Shown here: positions 7,492-15,199 of the stretch, piece by piece | Layout: every line of letters begins with the position of its first letter | Position numbering within the stretch: the first letter of the stretch is position 1 | Assembly (NCBI GenBank): GCA_051881075.1 | Contig: JBJEPE010000007.1 | Coordinates: 1-25,346 of the forward strand | Source: RUG14223 sp051881075 | Lineage (GTDB): Bacteria > Bacillota > Clostridia > Oscillospirales > Acutalibacteraceae | Length of the DNA: 25,346 nt | Reading direction: 5' to 3' | Translations under genes and position numbers: made by a program | Notes under the pieces: model-generated | Databases searched by the model: none | Seen by the model: only the letters and a program-made list of their open reading frames with translations | Told to the model about the DNA's origin: nothing

Positions 7492-8304
7492 TTACGGATT
7501 TATATTGAATATCTTTTTGACGTTCTCGGAAAAAATCAGTCGTTTTTCTTCGTCTGTCAAGTCGATATTCAAAAAGCTTTTCATAACATCGCTGGGTGAC
7601 CACATCGGATAATCAGTACCGAACAGCACTCTGTCGGCACCGTACTGATGTATCAGCTTGCGTGCAGTATCACTTGACATACAATATAAGCTTGATGAGC
7701 AGTCAACATACAAATTAGGCGTTCCTGCAAGTTTATTTGCCGCCTGTTCATATATTGACCAACCGCCGAAGTGCGCACCTATTATCGTTAAATCGGTATA
7801 TATCTGCAAAATAGGCAAAAGTCTGTTTGGGTTAGAAAAATCATATCTATAGTCGCCCGTGTGCATAAGGATAGGTAATTGTTCCCTCTCGCACAGCTCA
7901 TATATTTTAAGACAACGGTAATCGTCAACCTTAAAGCCCTGTATATCAGGATGAAGTTTAACGCCATTTAAGCCAAGCTCTAAAATATGCTTTACATCGC
8001 CTGCCAAATCGGTGCTGTCAGGGTGAAGAGTGCCCAGTCCCGTTAATCTGCCTTTACCCTCGGCCACGCTTGCGGCAATAAATTCATTTATGCTTTTTAC
8101 CTGCTTTGGCGTAGTTGCAACAGATTGCACTATAAAGTGGTCTATGCCTGCCTTTGTGCCTTCCTCAAACAACATTTTTAAAGTACCGTCACAACTGGAT
8201 TCAGTACCGTAAAAATTATCTGTTCCTGCCACTGCACGCAGGGCTATTTTTTCGGGATAAATGTGACAATGTGAGTCTATTACAAAATACTTTTCATCAA
8301 TCAT
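7492..8304 (-). CDS. Metal-dependent amidohydrolase (amidohydrolase 2 family TIM barrel)
   Basis: This 270-aa cytoplasmic protein carries the metal ligands of the amidohydrolase_2 group: H12xH14 (IDSHCHIYPE), H148 (ILMHTGD), H178 (GAHFGG) and D231 (LFGTDYPMW). GVKLHPDIQG (114-123) matches the family strand-loop. Members hydrolyse or decarboxylate small cyclic or aromatic acids (the ACMS decarboxylase/4-oxalomesaconate hydratase group), so a decarboxylase or hydrolase on a small carboxylate is possible; the substrate is unknown. Its ATG overlaps the stop codon of the upstream fusion protein by one base (TAATG) and no good Shine-Dalgarno is seen. It is therefore almost certainly translated by coupling and works in the same process. 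It is the last gene of the Leu T-box operon. Confidence 0.85.
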   Translation of the reverse strand: MIDEKYFVIDSHCHIYPEKIALRAVAGTDNFYGTESSCDGTLKMLFEEGTKAGIDHFIVQSVATTPKQVKSINEFIAASVAEGKGRLTGLGTLHPDSTDLAGDVKHILELGLNGVKLHPDIQGFKVDDYRCLKIYELCEREQLPILMHTGDYRYDFSNPNRLLPILQIYTDLTIIGAHFGGWSIYEQAANKLAGTPNLYVDCSSSLYCMSSDTARKLIHQYGADRVLFGTDYPMWSPSDVMKSFLNIDLTDEEKRLIFSENVKKIFNINP

Positions 8305-10826
8305 TATGCTGTCACCACACTGTCTGCCTTTTGTAGCCCTAGCTTGATTATAGCGTCTTCACGCATTTTATACTTCAATATCTTACCGGCAACATTCATC
8401 GGGAAGCTGTCAACAAAGTCTATATAACGCGGCACCTTATGTCTAGCCATATGTGCATTTATATACTCTTTCATCTCGTTTTCTGTCATGGTTTCGCCCT
8501 CTTTTAGGATTATACAAGCCATGATCTCTTCTCCATACTGCTCATCAGGCACGCCGATGACCTGAACATCGCTTACCTTAGGATGCGTATAAATAAACTC
8601 TTCTATCTCCTTAGGATAAATATTCTCGCCGCCTCTGATTATCATATCTTTAAGTCTGCCGGTAATTCTGTAGTTACCCTCAGGTGTACGGCAGGCAAGG
8701 TCACCAGTATGTAACCAGCCGTCTTTATCTATAGCGGCGGCGGTTGCCTTAGGCATCTTATAGTAACCCTTCATAAGGTTATATCCACGTGCAACGAACT
8801 CTCCTGTAACCTCATCAGGGCAATCCTCACCGGTTTCAGGGTCAACTATCTTACACTCAATCTCTGGCAAGGCTCTGCCAACGGTGCTTACACGTATCTC
8901 TATAGGGTCATCCGTAGAACTCATAGTACATCCCGGTGACGACTCGGTCTGACCGTAAACTATGGTGATCTCTTTCATGTTCATTTTATCTACAACGTCC
9001 TGCATAACGGATATAGGACATGGACTGCCTGCCATGATACCTGTCCTCATATATGAGAAATCGGTCTTTTCAAAGTCAGGGTGTTCAAGCAATGCGATAA
9101 ACATTGTAGGAACGCCGTGGAATGCCGTTATATGCTCATTATTAATACAGGCAAGCGCAGGCTTGGGTGAAAAGTACGGAAGCGGTAAAAGTGTTGCGCC
9201 GTGAGTCATTGCTGCGGTCATTGCCAAAACCATACCGAAGCAATGGAACATAGGCACTTGTATCATCATTCTGTCGGCAGTTGAAAGATCCATTCTGTCG
9301 CCGATACACTTACCGTTATTAACTATATTATAATGAGTAAGCATAACACCCTTAGGAAATCCTGTAGTACCTGATGTATATTGCATATTGCATACATCAT
9401 CCTTGTCTACTGCGGCGGCCATTCGGTATATTTCCTCAACAGGCACCTGTGACGCACGCTCAATGGCTTCGTTCCATGATAAGCAGCCTTTTTGCTTAAA
9501 GCCTACCGTGATTACATTACGCAGGAAAGGCAAACGCTTGCTGTGAAGCGGTGAGCCTGGCTTTGTGTTCTCAAGCTCAGGGCAAAGCTCTGCGATTATC
9601 TGTGAATAGTTAGAGTCCTTAGAACCCTGTGTGATTATAACGGTATGGGTATCTGATTGTTTCAAAAGGTACTCAGCCTCATGTATCTTATATGATGTGT
9701 TCATAGATACCAGAACTGCGCCTATCTTAGTAACAGCCCAGAATGCGATGTACCATTGCGGTACGTTAGATGCCCATACGGCAACGTGATGTCCTGCACG
9801 AACGCCCAAGGCTACTAAAGAACGTGCAAACTCGTCAACATCGTCCCTGAACTCGCTGTATGTTCTTGTATAGTCAAGTGTAGTGTATTTAAAGGCGTAC
9901 TGATCAGGGAACTCCTCAACCATTTTATCCAGCACATCCGAGAAAGTAGCCTCAATAAGAAGATCCTTTTTCCATACAAATTTGCCTGTATGCGCTCTAT
10001 TGTAATACAGCGTTTTTTCATTACGTGATGTGTTATTGAACTGGCGCATAAAGTTGACGAACTGAGAGAAAATTATCTCCATATCATCTATTTCTTCACA
10101 CCATGACGGATCCCATACAAGTGAGATAAAGCCATCGTAGTTTACCGAACGCAAAGCAAGCATTATGTCTTTAACAGGCAGTTCTCCCTCACCTGCAAGG
10201 CAATATTCAACGCCGCTTTCAGTCTTACGTGCATCATTAAAATGTACGTGCTTAACATAAGCGCCAAGGTTCTTTATAACATCCTCAGGCGCTTCTCCGC
10301 AGCCGAAGTATGCCGCAGACATATGCCATAGTGCCGCAACATTGTCACTGGCAAAGCAATCAAGAAGATCTCTTAAACGTGCCGTACTGCAAAACAGTCC
10401 CGATGTTTCTATAATCAAAGTTATAGAGCTGCTCTGAGCCTGTGGCAATACGTCAGTGATAAGCTGCTTTGTTCTATCAAATGCGGCATCTGCATCATCA
10501 CTGTCATTAGCTCTTAAACGAATGTACGGTATATGCAGGTTTTCCGCTATCTCTATACAACTTTTTATTTCTGTTATTACGTCCTTATTATTCTCTGCGG
10601 CGATATCTCCGACAACATCTATGCAGGGGATTTTTAATTTCTTTTCATACAGTCTGCGCAATGTAGCTGCGGCGGTGTAATCGTGAAATGCACCATCCTT
10701 TTCGGTAAAAAGTCTGTTATGTATATTATGCAATTCAATGCCTTTAAAACGCAGGTCTACTGCGGCATCGCAAAAGTCCTCAAATGAGCTGTTATACCAG
10801 CCCTTTGTAGAAAAAGAAAGCCTCAT
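8304..10826 (-). CDS. Fusion: xylose-isomerase-like TIM barrel + acyl-CoA synthetase
   Basis: This 840-aa protein has two complete domains. Residues about 1-265 match the sugar-phosphate isomerase/epimerase (AP endonuclease 2) barrel: FKGIELHN, LIIETSG, KHVHFND, YDGFISLVWDPSW. Residues about 285-835 are a full AMP-forming acyl-CoA synthetase with YTSGTTGFPKG near 483-493, YGQTE near 624-628, HTGD near 706-709 and the lysine of VAGKILK near 815. The barrel keeps the first metal Glu and the His of HVHFND. The Asp usually found in LWD is His (LWHMS), and the last Glu (SLEW) is Val (SLVW), so the metal site looks altered. I start it at 10826: SD GAGGAGG (10842-10836) lies 9 nt before it, whereas the in-frame ATG at 10844 overlaps that SD. 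The upstream LeuA-like stop is 4 nt away. Context suggests activation of isovalerate or a related acid; this is inference. Confidence 0.88.
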   Translation of the reverse strand: MRLSFSTKGWYNSSFEDFCDAAVDLRFKGIELHNIHNRLFTEKDGAFHDYTAAATLRRLYEKKLKIPCIDVVGDIAAENNKDVITEIKSCIEIAENLHIPYIRLRANDSDDADAAFDRTKQLITDVLPQAQSSSITLIIETSGLFCSTARLRDLLDCFASDNVAALWHMSAAYFGCGEAPEDVIKNLGAYVKHVHFNDARKTESGVEYCLAGEGELPVKDIMLALRSVNYDGFISLVWDPSWCEEIDDMEIIFSQFVNFMRQFNNTSRNEKTLYYNRAHTGKFVWKKDLLIEATFSDVLDKMVEEFPDQYAFKYTTLDYTRTYSEFRDDVDEFARSLVALGVRAGHHVAVWASNVPQWYIAFWAVTKIGAVLVSMNTSYKIHEAEYLLKQSDTHTVIITQGSKDSNYSQIIAELCPELENTKPGSPLHSKRLPFLRNVITVGFKQKGCLSWNEAIERASQVPVEEIYRMAAAVDKDDVCNMQYTSGTTGFPKGVMLTHYNIVNNGKCIGDRMDLSTADRMMIQVPMFHCFGMVLAMTAAMTHGATLLPLPYFSPKPALACINNEHITAFHGVPTMFIALLEHPDFEKTDFSYMRTGIMAGSPCPISVMQDVVDKMNMKEITIVYGQTESSPGCTMSSTDDPIEIRVSTVGRALPEIECKIVDPETGEDCPDEVTGEFVARGYNLMKGYYKMPKATAAAIDKDGWLHTGDLACRTPEGNYRITGRLKDMIIRGGENIYPKEIEEFIYTHPKVSDVQVIGVPDEQYGEEIMACIILKEGETMTENEMKEYINAHMARHKVPRYIDFVDSFPMNVAGKILKYKMREDAIIKLGLQKADSVVTA

Positions 10827-10830
10827 TTTT

Positions 10831-12210
10831 TTATGCCTCCTCATATACTATCTTGTTTACAGCGTTAAGGTAAGCCCTTATACTTGCACCGATTATGTCG
10901 GTAGAAATACCGTTGCCTGAATAGAGCTTTCCGCCTGAACGAAGCTTAACAAGTGCCGAGCCCATAGCCTCTTTACCCTGTGTAACGGCTTGTATCTGGA
11001 AGTCGTCAAGCTCATAGTGATGGCCGATGATGTGCTCTACGGCAAGGAATGCCGCATCAATAGGACCGTCGCCCAAGCATATACCCTGAACTGTCTTTGA
11101 GTCCTTTTCAAGCGTTACCTGTGCACTCGCTGAAATAATATTACCGGTATTTATAACATAGCTGATAAGCTTATATGTAGCAGGAACCTGTAAGGCAACG
11201 CTGGCAACAATGGCTTCAAGCTCTTTAGCACCGACGTTCTTTTTGGCCGCAACACGCAAAAATTCTTCATAAACCTTTGACTGATCTTCAGCGGATAAGT
11301 CATATCCGAGCCTTGCAACAGCAGATATAACATCGTCCTGACTGTCCTTTACGTCAAGGTGTATTCCGCTTTCATCGGCATCTGATACGGTAACGGCTGA
11401 TTTTTCATTCTTAGCGTTTGTTGTTATCCAAACTATTTGCTTTATAATTCTGTGTAACTCAGTATTTCTTATATTAGAACAGATGCCAAAGGTATTGCCA
11501 CAATTTTTAATCATAGACGCAAAGGTAGAAAGTGAAAGAGCCGCTCCGTCAACTGAGGTCTTAACGCAGTCAACACCCTTATTTACTGAAAGTACCGCAC
11601 TTGCACAGGCAAGTCCGTTTTTATCATCACATCTGACGGCAACCGGTACTGCACAGTATGAGATAACCTCTGCGGCAAAGTCTGCAAAGGCATCCGGCAA
11701 CATTTCAGCGGCACTGTCGCATACCGTAATGCTTGTTGCACCTGCAGTTACAGCAGTTTCTATTGCCGATTTAAGAAAGTCCTTTTCTGCTCTTGTTGCG
11801 TCAACGGCACAAAATTCTACATCGGCAACGCTCTCTTTAGCCATTGCAACAGTCTTGCTTATCCATTCAAGCATTTTGGGGCCCTTTTTGTGACAGGTGT
11901 ATTCCATGCCTACCGGAGATACAGGAAGCTCTATGCGGATACGTCCCTTACTGTTGCCGCTTAATGCGGAAGCCGCATTTGTTATACTGTCAATGCTGCT
12001 GCCTGCCGCAACAGAAAGTACGCTGCCCTTAACAAATGATGCAACTGTACGCACATATAAAATGTCTGTTCTTACGTTTACTATTTCCGGCAATTCGATT
12101 ATATCCACGTTGAGCTTTTCAAGCTTACGTGCGACCTCTAACTTTTCCTTAAAGCTGAACACGCTGTCATCACGGCAAAGCGTTGTATCAGCAATCTTAA
12201 TTTGATTCAT
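10831..12210 (-). CDS. LeuA-like (2-isopropylmalate synthase family) protein with lost metal site
   Basis: This 459-aa protein comprises an HMGL-like TIM barrel (about 1-260), a linker, and a well-preserved LeuA dimerisation/leucine-binding domain (about 335-459, including LGDGPIDAAF, HHYELDDFQIQAVTQGKEAMGSA and SGNGISTDIIGASIRAYLNA). Automated annotation would probably call it LeuA. True enzymes have DTTLRDGEQ and a metal-binding HxHND. Here these read DTTLCRDD (8-15) and RCDDKNG (193-199), and the downstream NGxGERxGN is replaced by VDGAALS. The metal ligands and catalytic Arg are therefore missing, so condensation of 2-oxoisovalerate with acetyl-CoA is doubtful. It follows a Leu T-box, with SD AGGAGG 8 nt before the ATG, and heads the operon with the TIM-synthetase fusion. 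A leucine-sensing or altered-substrate role is possible. No leuB, leuC or leuD is in the window. Confidence 0.82.
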   Translation of the reverse strand: MNQIKIADTTLCRDDSVFSFKEKLEVARKLEKLNVDIIELPEIVNVRTDILYVRTVASFVKGSVLSVAAGSSIDSITNAASALSGNSKGRIRIELPVSPVGMEYTCHKKGPKMLEWISKTVAMAKESVADVEFCAVDATRAEKDFLKSAIETAVTAGATSITVCDSAAEMLPDAFADFAAEVISYCAVPVAVRCDDKNGLACASAVLSVNKGVDCVKTSVDGAALSLSTFASMIKNCGNTFGICSNIRNTELHRIIKQIVWITTNAKNEKSAVTVSDADESGIHLDVKDSQDDVISAVARLGYDLSAEDQSKVYEEFLRVAAKKNVGAKELEAIVASVALQVPATYKLISYVINTGNIISASAQVTLEKDSKTVQGICLGDGPIDAAFLAVEHIIGHHYELDDFQIQAVTQGKEAMGSALVKLRSGGKLYSGNGISTDIIGASIRAYLNAVNKIVYEEA

Positions 12211-12272
12211 TACTTTTCCTCCTTATTATACTGTTTTACTTATCTGCAATAACGGTTGGTATTTACTAAATT

Positions 12273-12541
12273 AAAAAGTCCCTGAGATTGTTCAGACAAT
12301 CTCAGGGACGAATAAAATTCGCGGTACCACCCTGTTTACCGAGAAAGCTCGGTCAACTCTATAAGGCTCCAACAAGCCTTTTGCCATGATAACGGGGCAA
12401 GCCGCAGCCGCTTACTTGATTTCGGCAACCGTACTCCGGAATGAGACTTTAAAGCTTTGTTATACCGCTTCACACCAGACAGCGGCTCTCTGAAATAATG
12501 TACAAGCTATAAATAATTCCTTCATCGCATTTAAGATATTT
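12273..12541 (-). promoter_or_regulatory. T-box riboswitch, Leu specifier (CUC), LeuA-like operon
   Basis: The leader starts near 12541. In minus-strand order it shows CAGAGAGCCG (AGAGA motif), the CTGGTG loop, a specifier region AAAGTCTCATTCCGGAG, a Stem III-type hairpin (AAGGCT/AGCCTT), the T-box core GGGTGGTACCGCG, and a terminator of 14 bp (12278-12291 with 12296-12309) followed by TTTTT. The specifier is taken as CTC at 12445-12443. It is placed by the same spacing (specifier, 5 nt, NGAG) seen in the two other leaders here. TGGT in the core fits a tRNA with discriminator A, as expected for tRNA-Leu. Uncharged tRNA-Leu would favour the antiterminator and turn the operon on. Confidence 0.92.
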
Positions 12542-12547
12542 GACAAT

Positions 12548-12576
12548 ATAATATCACAAAAATTTAAGTTTGTCAA
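12548..12576 (-). promoter_or_regulatory. Promoter of the Leu T-box operon
   Basis: TTGACA (12576-12571) and TATTAT (12553-12548) on the minus strand are separated by exactly 17 nt. The -35 box lies inside the terminator hairpin of the preceding VOR operon, partly in its loop and partly in its distal arm. Confidence 0.85.
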
Positions 12577-12592
12577 TAGCAAACCTAAATTT
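12558..12592 (-). terminator. Terminator of the VOR operon, overlapping the next promoter
   Basis: Minus-strand AAATTTAGGTTTG (12592-12580) pairs with CAAACTTAAATTT (12572-12560) across a 7-nt loop, with one G-U pair in 13, and continues as T residues. It begins at the last base of the vorC stop codon. The stem is AT-rich, so termination may be partial. Confidence 0.65.
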
Positions 12593-13131
12593 TAAGCTTC
12601 AAAATCAGCGCCTATCTGCATAGCCTTAAGGTTTACATCTATCATATCTGCATGCTTAGCAGATATTACTTTACGCAAAGCGGCATTTACGCTTTCGCCG
12701 TCAAACTCGCCGATCGCACTCAAAATTTTACCCATTATAATCATGTTTGCAAGAGTCGGGAATCCGTTATCGCTTGCAAGCTTAGTTGCAGGTATATAGA
12801 ATACCTTAACGTCGTCACGGTTTACCTTTCTCTCTATCAATGTAGAATCAACAAATATCATTCCGCCGGGAACAACGCTTTTCTCGTATTTGTCAAGTGA
12901 CGGTAAATTCATTGCGATAAGCACGTCAGGATTAGATACTATAGGTGAACCTACAGGTTCGTCGCTAACTATAACACCACAGCTTGCCGTACCTCCACGC
13001 ATCTCAGGACCGTAGGATGGAAGCCAGCTTACCTTTTTATCTTCTATCAATCCCTTATAAGCTATCAGCTTGCCTACAAAGAGTATGCCCTGACCGCCAA
13101 ATCCGGAAAACAAAAATTGTCTTGTACTCAT
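12592..13131 (-). CDS. vorC: 2-oxoacid:ferredoxin oxidoreductase gamma subunit (VorC-like)
   Basis: This 179-aa protein is the catalytic-gamma domain of the pyruvate/ketoisovalerate ferredoxin oxidoreductase family. The family motif GFGGQGI is at residues 11-17, followed by SYGPEMRGGTASCGVIVSD (39-57). The domain binds CoA in the assembled enzyme. Its ATG overlaps the stop of the beta gene by 4 nt (ATGA), so the two are translationally coupled. It is the last gene of the Val T-box operon. Together with the alpha, beta and delta subunits it makes a four-chain enzyme of the VOR/KOR type. The assignment to branched-chain oxoacids rests on overall resemblance to VorB-type proteins and on context with ilvE and the BCAA T-boxes. 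Confidence 0.88.
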   Translation of the reverse strand: MSTRQFLFSGFGGQGILFVGKLIAYKGLIEDKKVSWLPSYGPEMRGGTASCGVIVSDEPVGSPIVSNPDVLIAMNLPSLDKYEKSVVPGGMIFVDSTLIERKVNRDDVKVFYIPATKLASDNGFPTLANMIIMGKILSAIGEFDGESVNAALRKVISAKHADMIDVNLKAMQIGADFEA

Positions 13132-13883
13132 TTCTGTCCCTCCTGCGCAGATCTATCCTTATAAACGCCGAGCGGATAATAAGGAATCATCTTATCATCT
13201 ATCCATTTAAGAGCGGCCTGAGGCGTCATGCCCCAGTTAGTAGGACATGATGAGATAACCTCAACAAGTGAGAAGCCCTTGCCGTCTATTTGATTTTGGA
13301 ATGCCTTTTTGATTGCTTTCTTAGCATTTCTTATATTCTTAACATTATTTACGGTTACTCTTTCAAGATACTCAGGACCCTCCAGCTCAGAAAGCATCTC
13401 ACATACACGGATAGGATATCCGCAGTGCTTAACGTCTCTGCCGTATGGAGAGGTCTGTGTAATCTGTCCCGGCAATGATGTAGGAGCCATCTGACCGCCT
13501 GTCATACCGTAGATAGCATTGTTAATGAATATAACGGTTATATTCTCGTTTCTGGCGGCGGAATGTACTGTTTCTGCCATACCTATGGAGGCAAGGTCGC
13601 CGTCACCCTGATATGTAAATACAATGTGATTTTCGGGGTCAGCACGCTTAACGCCTGTAGCAACTGCCGGAGCACGTCCGTGTGCGGCCTCTATCATATC
13701 ACAGTTAAAGTAATTATATGCCATAACAGAACAGCCTACCGGAGCTATACCGATAGTTTTGCCCTCTATGCCCAATTCATCTATTACCTCGGCTACAAGG
13801 CGATGTATAATTCCGTGTGTACAGCCCGGGCAATAATGCAGGGGAACATCTGTGAGCGCATGGGGTTTATCAAATACTATCAT
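13128..13883 (-). CDS. vorA: 2-oxoacid:ferredoxin oxidoreductase beta subunit, TPP-binding (VorA-like)
   Basis: This 251-aa chain binds thiamine diphosphate and Mg: QGDGD (92-96) followed by FINN (119-122) is the usual GDGX(n)NN signature. CPGC (18-21) and C51 are typical of the cluster-binding cysteines of this subunit. The cytoplasmic complex interconverts a 2-oxoacid plus CoA and oxidised ferredoxin with the acyl-CoA, CO2 and reduced ferredoxin. For Val synthesis the reductive carboxylation direction would be used. The start overlaps the alpha gene by 4 nt (ATGA) and the stop overlaps the gamma gene in the same way, so the three chains are coupled. Substrate could also be another 2-oxoacid (2-oxoglutarate or indolepyruvate types share the fold), but operon context favours branched-chain. 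Confidence 0.9.
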   Translation of the reverse strand: MIVFDKPHALTDVPLHYCPGCTHGIIHRLVAEVIDELGIEGKTIGIAPVGCSVMAYNYFNCDMIEAAHGRAPAVATGVKRADPENHIVFTYQGDGDLASIGMAETVHSAARNENITVIFINNAIYGMTGGQMAPTSLPGQITQTSPYGRDVKHCGYPIRVCEMLSELEGPEYLERVTVNNVKNIRNAKKAIKKAFQNQIDGKGFSLVEVISSCPTNWGMTPQAALKWIDDKMIPYYPLGVYKDRSAQEGQK

Positions 13884-14950
13884 GCTTTTACACCTCCGTT
13901 TTCAGCGGCATTTTTAATTGCCTCAAGTACCTGTGCAGGTGAAGGTATCATACCGCCTACACGGTTACACAGTGTTACAGGTACTTTGCACTCTGTAGCA
14001 AGCTTAACGTCCTCTATCATTTGACCCATTGATAGCTCAACCGATATGAATGCCTTAGCCTTTTCCGCTGCCTTCTTAAACGGCTTTTTCGGGAATGGCC
14101 AAAGTGTAATAGGTCTTATCATACCTGCCTTAATACCCATTTTTCTTGCTTCGTTTACGGCATTTTTAGAAACACGTGCCGCTATACCGAATGCCGCAAT
14201 GCAGATTTCTGCATCATCCATCATGTACTCCTCGTACATTGTTTCATTTTCTTCTATTATCTTATAACGCTCGTAACGTGCGATATTAAGCTGTTCAAGC
14301 TCTTCCGGTACAAGCGAAAGTGAGTTTACTATGTTATGCTTACGCTGAAGCTTAGTACCTGTAGTAGCCCATGGCTTTTCAGGCTCAGGCTTAACGTCAA
14401 GCTTAAGCTCAACAGGCTCCATCATCTGTCCCATAGTACCGTCTGCAAGTATCATAGATGTCATTCGGTACTGATCGGCAAGCTCAAAGCCCTTGATCGT
14501 AAGCTCTGCCATCTCTTGAACAGATGCAGGTGCAAGAACTATCATATGATAGTCGCCGTGTCCGCCGCCTCTTGTAGACTGAAAGTAGTCTGACTGGCTG
14601 GGCTGTATGCCGCCAAGTCCCGGTCCGCCTCTTTGTACATTTACTACAAGTGCAGGAAGGTCTGAGCCTGCAAGATATGACAAGCCCTCGCCCTTAAGAG
14701 AAATTCCGGGACTTGATGATGATGTCATAACTCTTTTACCCGCAGAAGAAACGCCGTAAACCATATTTATAGCGGCTATTTCACTTTCTGCCTGTAAGAA
14801 GGTTCCGCCGATTTTCGGCATTTTTTTAGCCATATATGCGGCAATTTCGGTTTGAGGTGTAATAGGATAGCCGAAGTAATGTCTGCATCCTGCTATAATA
14901 GCCGCCTCTGCAATAGCCTCGTTACCTTTCATTAAAACTTTATCAGACAT
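13880..14950 (-). CDS. vorB: 2-oxoacid:ferredoxin oxidoreductase alpha subunit (VorB-like)
   Basis: This 356-aa pyrimidine-binding/core chain begins MSDKVLMKGNEAIAEAA and carries the conserved GYPITPQTE, FLQAESEIAA, MTSSSSPGISL and GGPGLGGIQPSQSDY blocks characteristic of VorB-type (3-methyl-2-oxobutanoate) subunits. I start it at 14950. SD GAGAGGTGA lies just before that ATG and overlaps the stop of the ferredoxin-like gene, while the frame can be extended five codons to a TTG with no SD of its own. Gene order delta-alpha-beta-gamma with overlaps is the standard one for this enzyme. The electron donor or acceptor is ferredoxin, routed through the delta subunit. Confidence 0.93.
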   Translation of the reverse strand: MSDKVLMKGNEAIAEAAIIAGCRHYFGYPITPQTEIAAYMAKKMPKIGGTFLQAESEIAAINMVYGVSSAGKRVMTSSSSPGISLKGEGLSYLAGSDLPALVVNVQRGGPGLGGIQPSQSDYFQSTRGGGHGDYHMIVLAPASVQEMAELTIKGFELADQYRMTSMILADGTMGQMMEPVELKLDVKPEPEKPWATTGTKLQRKHNIVNSLSLVPEELEQLNIARYERYKIIEENETMYEEYMMDDAEICIAAFGIAARVSKNAVNEARKMGIKAGMIRPITLWPFPKKPFKKAAEKAKAFISVELSMGQMIEDVKLATECKVPVTLCNRVGGMIPSPAQVLEAIKNAAENGGVKA

Positions 14951-14954
14951 CTTA

Positions 14955-15161
14955 TCACCTCTCAACCTTAATTACACAGTCAGGACACATCATAGCGCAG
15001 GATGCACAGCCGACACATTCTTCTTCATTTGTGATCTCTGCCGGATGATGTCCCTTTTTATTTATTTTATCTGCCGCAAGCTGTAAGAGTTTCTTTGGAC
15101 AGGCGTCTACACACAGTCCGCAGCCCTTACAGTAATCTGTTTTAAAGGTTAGTTTTGCCAA
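14955..15161 (-). CDS. vorD: 2 x [4Fe-4S] ferredoxin subunit of the oxidoreductase (delta, VorD-like)
   Basis: This 68-aa protein carries two classic cluster motifs: C11xxC14xxC17xxxC21P and C49xxC52xxC55xxxC59P. It is the delta subunit that passes electrons between the TPP-bearing core and soluble ferredoxin. Its stop codon lies within the Shine-Dalgarno of the alpha gene, 4 nt before the alpha ATG. It follows the P-loop ATPase gene by 38 nt, the largest gap inside the operon apart from the leader, without a visible terminator. Confidence 0.93.
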   Translation of the reverse strand: MAKLTFKTDYCKGCGLCVDACPKKLLQLAADKINKKGHHPAEITNEEECVGCASCAMMCPDCVIKVER

Positions 15162-15199
15162 ACCTATTCACTCCTTTTGAGTTTTCTTAAAAATGCCGT

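Noticed and set aside
7403..7603. Minus-strand frame of 66 aa near the amidohydrolase end
   Set aside because: It overlaps the amidohydrolase C-terminus out of frame, has no Shine-Dalgarno and no recognisable sequence.
11483..11893. Plus-strand frame of 136 aa
   Set aside because: It is antisense to the LeuA-like gene; its Ala/Ser-rich composition reflects the complementary codons.
13563..14024. Plus-strand frame of 153 aa
   Set aside because: It lies wholly opposite the overlapping vorB/vorA genes, lacks a Shine-Dalgarno and resembles no protein family.
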